This document shows positions 26,845 to 36,949 of a stretch of DNA of 49,650 nt, one piece after another. The position numbers were made by a program, and so were the translations under genes. How positions within the stretch are numbered: the first letter of the stretch is position 1; every line of letters starts with the position of its first letter. The notes beneath the pieces are model-generated. The model had not been told where the DNA came from, ran no database searches, and was given only the letters and a program-made list of their open reading frames with translations. The stretch comes from Chitinibacter sp. GC72. GTDB taxonomy: Bacteria; Pseudomonadota; Gammaproteobacteria; Burkholderiales; Chitinibacteraceae. The stretch covers positions 1 through 49,650 of the forward strand of contig NZ_VIRW01000021.1 in assembly GCF_009760905.1 (NCBI RefSeq), in the 5' to 3' direction.

Positions 26845-29800
26845 ATGTCCGGATCACTCAATGCCTTCTGGGCGGCCTGCCTGCTGCTGGCCGCCACTCA
26901 TACCACTGCCCAGGCCGCCACGGTCACTACCTTTAGCCCGCAGGGTGAAATCAAGCAGCTGACGCAGGTGCGGGTCAGCTTTGATGCGCCGGTGGTTGCG
27001 CTGGGCAATAGCGCGGCGCCTGCGCCACTGAGCTTTAATTGCGCCTTGCAAGGCAAGAGCCATTGGGTGAATGACAGAACCTGGGTGCTCGATGTGCAGC
27101 AAAGCCCGCCCGCCAATACCGATTGCCGCTTTACGCCCAAGGCGGGCTGGAAAGATCTGCAAGGCAATAGCTTGCCTGCCAACTTGAGCTACCGTTTTTA
27201 CACCGGCTTGCCCATCGTCACACAGCACTGGCCTGCCGAAGGGCAGATCGAGGAAGACCAGAGCTTTGTGCTGCAAAGCAATGGCCCAGCGCCAGCTCTG
27301 GCGTCGCTGTATTGCCAATCGAGTAGTTCCCCTGAACGTATCCCCATGCAGGCCTTATCCAGCAAGGAGCGCAGCGATATACTCCGCCATCTTGGGCTGG
27401 AGAAACGCGAGGCCAGCATTGCCACGGTGCGTTGCGCCCAGCGCCTGGCGCCCGATAGCAAGCTGACGCTGGTGCATGTGCGCGGCAAAAGCACGCCGGA
27501 TCGTTTCGACTTTAGTGTGCGCCCGCCGTTTCGCGCCACGCTAAGCTGCCAGCGCGAAAACGCAAAGGGTGCGTGTATTCCGTTCAAGCCGATTACGCTG
27601 AGCTTTAGCTCGCCCGTTCCGGCCAAACTCGCGCAGGCGATCCGTTTGCAGGGCGAGGGTGGCGAGCGCTCGCCCAAGGTGGATCAATACAATAAAGGCG
27701 AGCCAGTTGAAGAAATCAGCTTTGCGCCGCCTTTTGCGCCGCTGGCCGAGTTCAAGCTGGCTTTGCCATCTGATTTTGCCGATGAAGTGGGCCGCGAGCT
27801 GGTGAATGCGGATCGTTTTCCGCTGACGATCAAGACCTCAGACTACCCGCCGCTGGCCAAGTTTGCCGCCGCGCCGTTCGGCATTATCGAGTCGGGCAGC
27901 GATGCGGCCTTGCCGATTACCCTGCGCGGTGTCGAGCGCGACTTGAAAATCCAGTCGGTGCAACTGAGTGGCCAATCGCTGCGCGTGGGCGATGACGCCA
28001 GCATGATGCGCTGGCTGGCCAAAGTGATTGAATATGACGAATCCACCATCACCATCGGCAAAAAAGACGTTCAATCCCGCCGCTTGTCCTTGCTGAAAAA
28101 AGAAGGCTCAGCGCAGCCGATCAAGCTGCCGGGGCAGACCAATGCCAGTGGCCAGTGGCCGTTTGAAGTGGTCGGTGTGCCGCTGCCCAAGCCGGGTTTT
28201 TATGTGCTGGAAGTGTCGTCGCAATTGCTCGGCAAAGCGCTGCTGGGCGAGAACAAACCGATGTATGTGCGCACCGCCGCGCTGGTCACCAATATGGCCG
28301 TGCATTTAAAGCAGTCGAGTGAAAATACGGCAGTCTGGGTCACCACGCTAGACAAGGCGCGGCCAGTGCCTAATGCGGCGATTCATATTTACGATTGCAG
28401 TGGCAAGCCGCTGTGGTCGGGGCAGGCCAATGCGCAGGGCATGGTGCTGATCAATCAGGCCTTTAACGCCGGTGGGTGCCGTGGCGATCAGCTCGATGGC
28501 CTGTTTGTTACCGCCCGCGCCAAAGATGCGAATGGGCATGATGATGTGTCCTTTGTTCGCTCGGGCTGGAATCGTGGTATCGAATCTTGGCGCTTTCCAT
28601 ACCCGACTTATTACGATGAAACTTCCAATATCACTGCGCACAGCGTGATGGATCGCACTTTGCTGCGCGCCGGTGAAACCGTGTCGATGAAACATTTCCT
28701 GCGGCTCAAAGGCAGCAAGGGTCTGGCTTTGCTCAAAGGTGGGCAATTGCCGCAGCAAGTGCGGATTGTGCACGATGGCAGCGGCGACGAAATCAATATC
28801 CCGCTGAGCTGGCGCAAAGACCGTTATGCCGAGTCGAGCTTTGCCATCCCCAAGCAGGCCAAGCTGGGTAGCTACTCGCTGTATCTGGAGCGCAAGGGTA
28901 GCCGCAGCAAGGCCGATAGCGGCAACAAAGCCAGCCCGGAACTCGATGGCTATTCACTGCAAAGCGGCAGTTTCCGCGTTGAAGCATTCCGCCTGCCGGT
29001 CATGACCGGGGGTATTGCCTCGCAAAAATTAGCAGGCATAGCCGCTAAAGAAATACCCCTGAATGTATCGCTGGCCTGGGGCAATGGCGGCCCGGCCAAA
29101 GCCTGGCCAGTCCAAGTGAGCGCGATGCTGGCCGAGAGCTACGAGCGGCCCAAAAATTACGAGCTGTATTCCTTCACGCCACCTAGCGTGCCGGAAGATA
29201 AAAAAACGCCTTCAAATCCTTCAAATCAGTCGCTGGATGGCAAAGTGGTGCTCGATAAAGCCGCCGTGCTGCTCGACGCCAACGGCAATGGCAAAACCAA
29301 AGTCAGCAATTTGCCGGCGCTTGATCGCCGCTACGATCTGGTTAGCGAAATGGCGTTTAGCGACCCGAATGGCGAAGTGCAAACGATTACCCGCCGCCTC
29401 GCTTTATGGCCGGCGGCACTGCAAGTTGGCCTCAGTGTCGAGAGCTGGATCAGCACCGGCAAAGCCTTGCAGCTCAAAGCCGTCGTGCTCGATACCAATG
29501 GCAAGCCAGCAAAAGGGAAAGACGTCAAAGTCAGCCTGCGTGAGCGCAAATACCTGAGCGCGCGCAAACGCCTGGTCGGTGGTTTTTACGCCTGGGATAC
29601 CAGCGAAGAAATCGCCGACAAAGGCGAAGTGTGCAGCGAAACCAGCGACGCGCAAGGCATGGTGTTCTGCGAAATCAGCTTTAAAGACGCCGGCAATATG
29701 GAGCTGATCGCGCAAGTTAAAGACGATAAAGGCAATGCGGCGCGCAGCGCGCAGGACGTGTGGGTCAGCCAGCACGAAGAGCTGTGGTTTGATAGCGATA

Positions 29801-32553
29801 ACAATGATCGCATCGACGTGATCGCCGAAAAAACCAGTTACGAGCCCGGTGAAACCGCCAAATTCCAAGTACGCATGCCGTTCCGTAAAGCGACAGCTTG
29901 GATTGGGATTGAGCGCGAAGGCATTTTGGAAACGCGCGTTGTCGAGCTGGACGGTAAAACGGCGAGTTTCGAGCTGAAAATTGCGGATAACTGGACGCCG
30001 AATGTCTACGTGTCGGTGCTCGCGGTACGCGGCCGCGTGCGTGATGTGCCGTGGTACTCGTTCTTTACGTGGGGTTGGAAAACGCCGGGCGAGTGGTGGA
30101 ACGTGTACTGGAACGAGGGCAAAGATTTTGTCGCGCCTACGGCGATGGTTGATTTGTCGCGCCCCGCGTTTAAATACGGCGTCGCGGAAATCAAGGTCGG
30201 CGACGCGGCTAAGCGTTTGCAAGTGGAAGTCACCCCTGCGCGTGCAACGTACGGCATACGCGAAATGGCCGACGTGACGATCAAAGTGAAATTACCGAAT
30301 GGCAAACCCGCGCCCGCAGGTACTGAGGTGGCGTTTGCCGCGGTAGACGAGGCGCTGCTTGAGCTGCAGCCCAATACCTCATGGAATATTCTGCAGGCCA
30401 TGTATCAGCGCCATAGTTTTGGCATTGAAATGGCCACTGCGCAGCTCGAAGTAGTCGGCAAGCGCCATTACGGCCGCAAAGCCTTGCCGCCGGGCGGCGG
30501 TGGCGGCAAAGCGCCAACGCGTGAGTTGCTCGATACCCTCTTGAGCTGGCAACCTGCGGTGGTGCTCGATGCCAATGGCACGGCCAAAGTCAAAGTGCCG
30601 ATTAACGACGCGCTGACCAAGTTCCGCCTCGTTGCCGTGGCCGATGTGGGCAACGATCAGTTTGGCACCGGCGAGGGCAGCTTTGTCGTGCGGCAAGACT
30701 TGCAGCTGACATCGGGCATCCCGCCAGTCGTGCGTGAAGGCGATCAACTCGCGGCGGGCATCACGCTGCGCAATGGCAGCGAGCGCAAGATGGTGGTGAA
30801 AGTCAGCGCCAACGCTTCCGGGATTGCGGGATTGAGTCCGCAGCAAGTCGAATTGCCCGCTGGCGAAGCGCGCTTTATCAATTGGCCGATCACGGTGCCG
30901 AACAACCTCAAGCAGCTCGATTGGGTGTTTGCGGTGCAAGAGGTGAATGGGAAAGCGGCTGATAAACTCGCGGCTACACAGCAGGTCGAGCCCGCCGTGC
31001 CAGTCACCGTCGAGCAAGCGACACTGCAGCGCGTCAGCAGCGGCGAGCTGCAAATCCCGGTTGCGCTGCCGCCGAATGCACTCGCAGGCCGCGGCGGCAT
31101 TAGCGTGTCCTTGCAGAATAAGCTCGGCAACGAGCTACCGGGTGTGCGCCGTTGGTTTAGCGAATATCCGTACTCCTGCTTGGAGCAGCGCACCTCGGTC
31201 GCGCTGGGCTTGGGTGATAAAGCGCGTTGGCAAAAGCTGATGGCCGAGCTGCCGCTGTATTTGGATAACGATGGATTGGCATGGTATTGGCCGCTAAGCG
31301 AATCTGGATATCGCTTTGGTAGCGATACCCTGACTACCTATCTATTGGCTGTCTCACACGAGTCTGGCGAAGCCATCCCCGATGCGCCGCGCCAGCGCAT
31401 GCTGAACGCCTTGGTCGCCTTTGTCGAAGGTCGCCTGAAACGCGATTTGGCCTACAACAGGCAAGACGCCGATGTGCGTCGTTTGGCCGCAATGGAAGTG
31501 CTGGCGCGCTACGGCCTATTTAAACCGGCAATGCTTGATGTGGTCGAGCTGAATCCGCAAAAAATGAGTACGGCAATGCTGGTCGATTGGTTGTCCTTGC
31601 TTAATCGTGCCAAAGGCATTCCGAATCAGGCCGCGAAAATCACCGAGGCGAGCAATCTGCTGCGCGCGCGCCTCACTTACCAAGGTACGCGCATGGTATT
31701 TAGCACCGAGCGCGACGATGTGGCGTGGTGGTTGATGGGCAGCCCCGATGTGAATGCTGCGAAGCTGATTTTGACGACACGTTTGCTGTCCGATTGGCAA
31801 GCCGATATGCCGCGCGTGTTAACCGGATTGCTGGCGCGCCAGAGCAAAGGCCATTGGCAAACGACGACGGCCAATCTGTGGGGCACGCTGGCGGTTGGCG
31901 CATTCTCGCGACAGTTTGAAAACACACCAGTGGCAGGCGCAACCAGCGCGGCTTTGGGCGAGCAAAGCTTAAGCCTGAACTGGCCTAAAGAAGGCGTGCA
32001 AAACTTAGGTACGCTGGCTTGGCCAAGTGCAGGTAAGGGTACGCTGAGTATCAAACACACCGGCAGCGGCGAGCCTTGGGCGACGGTGCAGGCCAGCGCA
32101 GCCGTGGTACTGAAAGCGCCACGCTATGCCGGTTACAGCATTAAGAAAACCATCATGCCAGTGAGCCAGAAAGTGGCCGGGCAGTATCAGCCGGGCGATG
32201 TGGTGAAAGTGCAGCTCGACATCACCGCGCAGGCCGATATGACTTGGGTGGTGGTGAACGACCCGATCCCAGCGGGCGCAACGATACAGGGCAGTGGTCT
32301 GGGGCGTGATTCGGCGATTGATAGCAAAGACGCTACAGGCGGCGACTATGCCGATTTTATCGAGCGTACCTTCAGCAGCTATCGCGCCTTCTACAGCTAT
32401 GTACCGCGTGGTGGGCTGAAGGTGGAATACACGATGCGGCTGAATAACGTCGGTACTTTCCAGATGCCACCAACCCGCGTCGAAGCAATGTATGCGCCGG
32501 ATGTATTTGGGATGTTGCCGAACGCGGCGATGAAAGTGGTCGCGGCGAAATAA
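26845..32553 (+). CDS. Alpha-2-macroglobulin family protein (YfhM-like)
   Basis: A very large (1902-residue) exported protein: signal peptide ending AQA-A, repeated MG-type beta domains, a bait-like region, and the thioester motif C1445-L-E-Q in YPYSCLEQRTS followed by an alpha-toroid thioester domain. Bacterial A2M proteins trap invading proteases in the periplasm and work with PbpC to protect and repair the envelope; pbpC follows directly, as in Escherichia coli. No lipobox cysteine is seen, so it may be soluble periplasmic. ATG 26845 was chosen because GGGAG sits nine bases upstream; ATG 26830 would place the ribosome site inside the gene. Confidence 0.92.
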   Translation: MSGSLNAFWAACLLLAATHTTAQAATVTTFSPQGEIKQLTQVRVSFDAPVVALGNSAAPAPLSFNCALQGKSHWVNDRTWVLDVQQSPPANTDCRFTPKAGWKDLQGNSLPANLSYRFYTGLPIVTQHWPAEGQIEEDQSFVLQSNGPAPALASLYCQSSSSPERIPMQALSSKERSDILRHLGLEKREASIATVRCAQRLAPDSKLTLVHVRGKSTPDRFDFSVRPPFRATLSCQRENAKGACIPFKPITLSFSSPVPAKLAQAIRLQGEGGERSPKVDQYNKGEPVEEISFAPPFAPLAEFKLALPSDFADEVGRELVNADRFPLTIKTSDYPPLAKFAAAPFGIIESGSDAALPITLRGVERDLKIQSVQLSGQSLRVGDDASMMRWLAKVIEYDESTITIGKKDVQSRRLSLLKKEGSAQPIKLPGQTNASGQWPFEVVGVPLPKPGFYVLEVSSQLLGKALLGENKPMYVRTAALVTNMAVHLKQSSENTAVWVTTLDKARPVPNAAIHIYDCSGKPLWSGQANAQGMVLINQAFNAGGCRGDQLDGLFVTARAKDANGHDDVSFVRSGWNRGIESWRFPYPTYYDETSNITAHSVMDRTLLRAGETVSMKHFLRLKGSKGLALLKGGQLPQQVRIVHDGSGDEINIPLSWRKDRYAESSFAIPKQAKLGSYSLYLERKGSRSKADSGNKASPELDGYSLQSGSFRVEAFRLPVMTGGIASQKLAGIAAKEIPLNVSLAWGNGGPAKAWPVQVSAMLAESYERPKNYELYSFTPPSVPEDKKTPSNPSNQSLDGKVVLDKAAVLLDANGNGKTKVSNLPALDRRYDLVSEMAFSDPNGEVQTITRRLALWPAALQVGLSVESWISTGKALQLKAVVLDTNGKPAKGKDVKVSLRERKYLSARKRLVGGFYAWDTSEEIADKGEVCSETSDAQGMVFCEISFKDAGNMELIAQVKDDKGNAARSAQDVWVSQHEELWFDSDNNDRIDVIAEKTSYEPGETAKFQVRMPFRKATAWIGIEREGILETRVVELDGKTASFELKIADNWTPNVYVSVLAVRGRVRDVPWYSFFTWGWKTPGEWWNVYWNEGKDFVAPTAMVDLSRPAFKYGVAEIKVGDAAKRLQVEVTPARATYGIREMADVTIKVKLPNGKPAPAGTEVAFAAVDEALLELQPNTSWNILQAMYQRHSFGIEMATAQLEVVGKRHYGRKALPPGGGGGKAPTRELLDTLLSWQPAVVLDANGTAKVKVPINDALTKFRLVAVADVGNDQFGTGEGSFVVRQDLQLTSGIPPVVREGDQLAAGITLRNGSERKMVVKVSANASGIAGLSPQQVELPAGEARFINWPITVPNNLKQLDWVFAVQEVNGKAADKLAATQQVEPAVPVTVEQATLQRVSSGELQIPVALPPNALAGRGGISVSLQNKLGNELPGVRRWFSEYPYSCLEQRTSVALGLGDKARWQKLMAELPLYLDNDGLAWYWPLSESGYRFGSDTLTTYLLAVSHESGEAIPDAPRQRMLNALVAFVEGRLKRDLAYNRQDADVRRLAAMEVLARYGLFKPAMLDVVELNPQKMSTAMLVDWLSLLNRAKGIPNQAAKITEASNLLRARLTYQGTRMVFSTERDDVAWWLMGSPDVNAAKLILTTRLLSDWQADMPRVLTGLLARQSKGHWQTTTANLWGTLAVGAFSRQFENTPVAGATSAALGEQSLSLNWPKEGVQNLGTLAWPSAGKGTLSIKHTGSGEPWATVQASAAVVLKAPRYAGYSIKKTIMPVSQKVAGQYQPGDVVKVQLDITAQADMTWVVVNDPIPAGATIQGSGLGRDSAIDSKDATGGDYADFIERTFSSYRAFYSYVPRGGLKVEYTMRLNNVGTFQMPPTRVEAMYAPDVFGMLPNAAMKVVAAK

Positions 32554-32564
32554 TTATTAATAAC

Positions 32565-32601
32565 AAAGCAATCAGCGGCGCAATGCCGCTGTTTGCTTTT
32601 T
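32565..32601 (+). terminator. Terminator or attenuator between A2M gene and pbpC
   Basis: AAAGCAATCAGCGGC pairs with GCCGCTGTTTGCTTT around a short loop and is followed by a T-run. It overlaps the ribosome-binding segment (TTGGAAG) of pbpC, so read-through into pbpC would be limited and the hairpin could also hide the ribosome site. Confidence 0.75.
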
Positions 32602-32610
32602 GGAAGTTAC

Positions 32611-34779
32611 ATGAAGTTTTATCTCTGGCCGCTCGCAGCGGCGCTTGTCGCTGCGCCGGTGTGGGCCAACCCCAGTTTTAAAGAAGTCAAATCCGCTTGG
32701 CGCTCGTCCGATGTGCTGGTGCTGGATCGTCAAGGCGCGCCGCTGCAGCGGATTCGCGTCGATATGAAAACGCGCAAGCTCGATTGGGTGGGTTTGCAAG
32801 ACATTTCGCCCGCGATGCGCCACGCATTATTAATCTCCGAAGACAAACGCTTTTACCAGCACAGCGGCGTCGATTGGTCCGGCGTTGCTGCTGCGGCGTG
32901 GGGCAATGTGTGGAATAGTAAAACGCGCGGCGCATCCACCATTACGATGCAGCTTGCTGGCCTGCTCGATGAAGACCTCAAGGCGCGCAATCAGGGGCGC
33001 AGCGTGTGGCAAAAAGTCGGCCAATCGTGGTCGGCGACGTGGCTGGAGCGCGAATGGAGCAAGGCCGAAATTTTGGAGGCCTACTTAAATAAAGTCAGCT
33101 TTCGCGGCGAAATCGTTGGCCTGTCTGCGCTATCGCACACGCTGTTTGGCAAAACGCCAGCCGGTTTGAATATCACCGAGGCGGCGATCGCCACCGCGCT
33201 GATTCGCGGCCCGAACGCCAGCGTCGATCGCGTTGCCAGCCGCGCGTGCAAAATTGTGCAAGATTTGGGGCGTAGGGTCGCGTGTTCGAGCATCAAGGTC
33301 GATACCGAAATCGCCATTTCGCGCAGCAAAGCGCCCAATCCCTTGGCCGAAAATAATGCACCGCATTTTGCGCGCAAACTGATCTCGCAACAGAATATCT
33401 CCGCCGGTAGCACAGTGAAAACCACGCTGTCGCTGCCGTTGCAGCAATACGCCAACACGATACTCAAACGCCATTTGGCCGCGCTCTCGCAACGTAATGT
33501 GCAAGACGGCGCAGTGATCGTGCTCGACAATCGCAGCGGCGATATTCTGGCTTGGGTTGGCTCGGCGGGGGCGGCAACGTCGAACGCGGCGGACGTCGAT
33601 GGCGTCACCGCGCTGCGTCAGGCAGGTTCGACGCTAAAACCTTTTCTGTACCAATTGGCGATTGAAAAAAAATACCTGAGCGCCGCCTCTTTGCTCGACG
33701 ATAGCCCGCTGGCTTTGCAAACCGGCGGCGGGCTGTACGCGCCGCAAAATTACGCCAAAGATTTTAAAGGCTTTGTGTCGGTGCGCTCGGCGCTCGGCGC
33801 TTCGCTCAATGTCCCTGCGGTGCGCGCGATTGAAATGGTCGGCGCCAACGCGCTGCGCGATCGGCTGTTTGACTTAGGGCTGAGCAGTTTGCAGCAAGAT
33901 GGCGATTACTATGGCGCTAGCCTTGCGCTCGGCGCAGCCGATATGAGGCTGATCGAATTGACCAATGCCTATCGCACATTGGCGAATGCAGGATTATGGT
34001 CTGCGCCGCGCTGGACTGTGGCCGAAGCCGCTGCAAAGCCCACCGCAAAACTTGATCCTGCCAGCAGCTTTATCGTGTCAGATATTTTGTCCGACCGCAC
34101 CGCGCGCGCGCGCACTTTTGGGCTGGAAAGCGCGCTGTCGACCCGCTACTGGAGCGCGGTAAAAACCGGTACCAGCAAAGATATGCGCGACAATTGGACG
34201 GTGGGCTTTTCGCGCAACTTTACGGTTGGCGTCTGGGTTGGCAACGCCAGCGGCGAGCCGATGTGGGATGTGTCGGGCATGTACGGCGCCGCGCCGGTGT
34301 GGCAAGCGGTGCTCGATTTCGCGCAGCAATCCGCGCCCGCCTCACGCGCGCCGACGCCACCCAAATATGTCACCAGTCGCCAAGTGCGCTATCAAGACCA
34401 GATTGAAGCGACTCGCAAAGAATGGTTTCTAGCCGGCACCGAGCGCGATCTCATCGTTGCCGAAACGCAGCCAGAACAAAACCAAGCGCCGGGCATTATC
34501 GCGCCGCTCGACGGCAGCATCTTCGCACTCGACCCCGACGTACCACCCAACAATCAGCGTATGGTTTTCCGCGCGCGTGGCGTAGCGAACGCGCAATGGT
34601 GGCTAGACGGCAAACAAATCGGCCGCGGCAACCAGACCAAATGGTTCCCATGGCCGGGACGGCACCAGCTCGAATTGCGCGATGGGCAGGGGAAGATGGT
34701 TGAGACCGTGAAGTTTGAAGTGCGCGGGGCAGTGCTTGCTGATAAATTGTCAGCATCCATTAAGGCAGTTAAAAAATAA
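32611..34779 (+). CDS. pbpC: Penicillin-binding protein 1C
   Basis: A 722-residue bifunctional peptidoglycan synthase. Signal/anchor at the N-terminus, GT51 glycosyltransferase domain with EDKRFYQHSGVDW and GASTITMQLAGLL, then a transpeptidase domain with SxxK in GSTLKPFLYQ, SxN in GASLNVP and KTGTS in KTGTSKDMRDNW. A C-terminal BiPBP_C-type domain holds GIIAPLDGSIFALDPDVPP. The order A2M then pbpC matches E. coli. Start ATG 32611 follows GGAAG; an earlier in-frame codon would lie inside the terminator stem. Confidence 0.94.
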   Translation: MKFYLWPLAAALVAAPVWANPSFKEVKSAWRSSDVLVLDRQGAPLQRIRVDMKTRKLDWVGLQDISPAMRHALLISEDKRFYQHSGVDWSGVAAAAWGNVWNSKTRGASTITMQLAGLLDEDLKARNQGRSVWQKVGQSWSATWLEREWSKAEILEAYLNKVSFRGEIVGLSALSHTLFGKTPAGLNITEAAIATALIRGPNASVDRVASRACKIVQDLGRRVACSSIKVDTEIAISRSKAPNPLAENNAPHFARKLISQQNISAGSTVKTTLSLPLQQYANTILKRHLAALSQRNVQDGAVIVLDNRSGDILAWVGSAGAATSNAADVDGVTALRQAGSTLKPFLYQLAIEKKYLSAASLLDDSPLALQTGGGLYAPQNYAKDFKGFVSVRSALGASLNVPAVRAIEMVGANALRDRLFDLGLSSLQQDGDYYGASLALGAADMRLIELTNAYRTLANAGLWSAPRWTVAEAAAKPTAKLDPASSFIVSDILSDRTARARTFGLESALSTRYWSAVKTGTSKDMRDNWTVGFSRNFTVGVWVGNASGEPMWDVSGMYGAAPVWQAVLDFAQQSAPASRAPTPPKYVTSRQVRYQDQIEATRKEWFLAGTERDLIVAETQPEQNQAPGIIAPLDGSIFALDPDVPPNNQRMVFRARGVANAQWWLDGKQIGRGNQTKWFPWPGRHQLELRDGQGKMVETVKFEVRGAVLADKLSASIKAVKK

Positions 34780-34811
34780 TAAGCGCAGCGCGCAGGATTT
34801 CAGGGGAAGGT

Positions 34812-35948
34812 ATGACTTATCAAATTGTTGTGATGGATATTGATTCCGACACGCGAAATGGCAACATCGTGGCGTGGCTCGTTTATACCGAAGAGCATGT
34901 CTAGTCTGCGATTAAGAATTTTAGCGAGGTGGGGATTCCACCCAATGGGAAGCAGCAACTGCGCTTGAATCGCTTTGCCAGCCGATTACTCAGCAACATT
35001 GCGCCGAGTGATCCAATTTGGGGCGGGCAAGATCCGCGTGTGGCGGTGAAGTCGTTGCAAACCAAAGGCTGGCTAATCTCGGTTGCGCCAGAACATGCAG
35101 AACGCCTATTACGCGCCGTATTGCCACTAGCGCGTCATCTGCGTTTGGCCATCGCCGATCTGCAAACGGGTATCTATTTCGAGCCGGACGAAGAAAATAA
35201 GGTCATTCCTGAGACGGCGCTGCCAATGCTACAGGCGCTCGACTCCGAGTTAAAGCCGCGTAATAAGCCACTCACTAAAGCGCAGATTTATGAGGGTTTT
35301 GCTGAACGTCTTGCTGCGCCATTGGCTGTGCTCGGGTTTAGCCGTTATGACCCAGGCTACAACCCGTCGTGCGAATTTAGGCGTGAGAAAAATGGCGTTT
35401 GCTGCGAGTTGTCGGTGATGAGTGAAGGTAGACCACATAATCTCCGCGCAAAAATAAAATTCAATGTTTATAGCGAACGTGCTGGAATGCTGCGTGCCAA
35501 AGCAGAGCAAGATCTGCTGGGGGTGCCTGCAGAAAAAGCGAGCCACTTTAATTTAGTGGTGAACCTCCCAGCCGCGGGAGAGGTATGGACCAAAACAGGG
35601 CAAGTGATTTCTTACGATTTCTGCCGTTCAATCGAGGAAATGAATTGGCTATTCGAGGTGGCCTTGCAGCGTGTACCGACGATGGTCAACCTCAGCGACA
35701 GCATTGCCGGTATCAATACGCTTAAGCGTGAGCATTTACGTAGGTTCAGTACAACACAAAATAGTTTAGGGCAACTATTTGACTACGCTTACCTGATCTG
35801 GGGTAATCAGTTGGCCGAATTTGAAGAGCTGGCTGCACGGCAGTTGGCTCGTCAGCGGGAAACTGGATCGACCTATGGATTTGATGTCGAGCAGTTAATC
35901 GCCTACTGCCGCGATACGCTCAAACCCGATCCGGATGGCTTGCCTTGA
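34812..35948 (+). pseudogene. Unknown cytoplasmic protein interrupted by an in-frame amber codon
   Basis: A strong ribosome site (GGGGAAGG) precedes ATG 34812, and the frame reads 30 residues (MTYQIVVMDIDSD...TEEHV) to TAG at 34902-34904. It then continues open in the same frame for another 347 codons to 35948. The downstream part could only start from GTG 34929, which lacks a properly spaced ribosome site. This looks like one 378-codon gene with a nonsense mutation, though amber read-through or a base-call error would look the same. The protein is soluble, with no motif I recognise; segments such as FLEVALQ-like WLFEVALQRVPTMVNLSDS suggest a compact globular C-terminus. Confidence 0.7.
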
Positions 35949-36000
35949 TGGGTATTTGCCTGTAGCTATTTATCAATAATAACTCCAAGGATATACCTTG
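35948..36000. repeat. GGGTATATG-family hairpin (copy C)
   Basis: Begins ATGGGTATTTGCCTGTAGC and ends GGATATACCTTG. GGTATTTGCCTGTAG pairs with the reverse complement of the right arm at about 11 of 15 positions around an AT-rich centre. It starts at the stop of the amber-containing gene and runs into the ribosome-site region of the next gene, so it may both end one transcript and affect translation of the next. Confidence 0.5.
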
Positions 36001-36001
36001 T

Positions 36002-36439
36002 ATGAATATGAGTTTCTTTTTGCAGGCATTTACTGCTGCGCAGCTTGAGCAAATGCGTGATGATCCTGAGTGCATTAACACGCTGGTCGATGGCCAGCAG
36101 GCGCAGGCGGCGATTGATCTGGATGATGTTGGCGATGCCTTGCGCGTCGCGCTCAATGGCGTGGGCTTTGCCAGTGATGAGATGGTGGGTGAGGTGCTGT
36201 CTTTCGGCTGTATGCTGGTCGATCCCGAATTGGTGAAAGTGCAGGCGGCCATGCTGGCACGCTGGGATCAGCCGCGCTTGATGGCGCGGGTGGAGGAAAT
36301 GTACAACGATGAAGATGCTGAAGAAATGCCGGATGTGCCGGTGTCTGGCCCAGCACTGTGGCCGCACTTTGTGACGCTACAGCAGTTTTATCAACAGGCT
36401 GCGCAGCAAGGCTGGGTGGTGCTGATTTATCTGGCTTAG
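36002..36439 (+). CDS. DUF1877 (YfbM-like) family protein
   Basis: A 145-residue acidic soluble protein. The N-terminal MSFFLQAFTAAQLEQM and the C-terminal LQQFYQQAAQQGWVVLIYL follow the pattern of DUF1877/YfbM proteins, whose function is unknown. Two closely spaced ATG codons (36002, 36008) are possible starts; AAGGA lies upstream within the hairpin repeat. Followed after 37 bp by the RraB-like gene. Confidence 0.7.
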   Translation: MNMSFFLQAFTAAQLEQMRDDPECINTLVDGQQAQAAIDLDDVGDALRVALNGVGFASDEMVGEVLSFGCMLVDPELVKVQAAMLARWDQPRLMARVEEMYNDEDAEEMPDVPVSGPALWPHFVTLQQFYQQAAQQGWVVLIYLA

Positions 36440-36476
36440 CACTTAGCCGCCAATTACGGCATCTTTTGAGGATTTT

Positions 36477-36818
36477 ATGATCACCCTAGCCCAACTCGAA
36501 GAAATGTTCGCCAGCATCCGTGACAACACCGACTGGGATTTATCCGCGCCGCTGCTGTGGGGCTATTTTTTTACTGCTGATCAGGATGAGCAGCTCACCG
36601 ATGTGATCCCGCTGCTTGAAGCGCAGGGTTATACCTTTGTCGATTTGTTTATTCCGCAACTTGAAGCGGGCGAGCAGGAGTATTTTGTACTGCACGTGGA
36701 AAAAGCCGAAGTGCATACCACGGCATCGCTGTTTGCGCGCAATGCTGAGTTGGTCGAGTTTGCCACGCAGCATGGCTTGCGCAGTTACGACGGGATGGAT
36801 GTTGGGCCGCTGGGCTGA
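36477..36818 (+). CDS. RraB-family (ribonuclease E inhibitor) protein
   Basis: A 113-residue acidic protein. [29 protein letters not shown] and the C-terminal [10 protein letters not shown] match what I recall of the RraB-like domain family. E. coli RraB binds RNase E and modulates mRNA decay; many family members in other bacteria are not tested. Ribosome site GAGGA lies upstream. The end is about 130 bp before upp. Confidence 0.8.
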   Translation: MITLAQLEEMFASIRDNTDWDLSAPLLWGYFFTADQDEQLTDVIPLLEAQGYTFVDLFIPQLEAGEQEYFVLHVEKAEVHTTASLFARNAELVEFATQHGLRSYDGMDVGPLG

Positions 36819-36949
36819 GTGGCTTGGGCGCTTCGGAGGAGGGCTGCTTTTTTGATGCAGGGCAAAGCAGCTGCGAACACAGGAATTTCCTCAATAGCGA
36901 TTTTGCGGCAAATATCTACAATGGCGCCATTGAAAAAGAGGATAAAAAT

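Noticed and set aside
30379-31053. A 224-codon minus-strand frame inside the A2M gene
   Set aside because: It is antisense to the continuous 1902-residue A2M frame.
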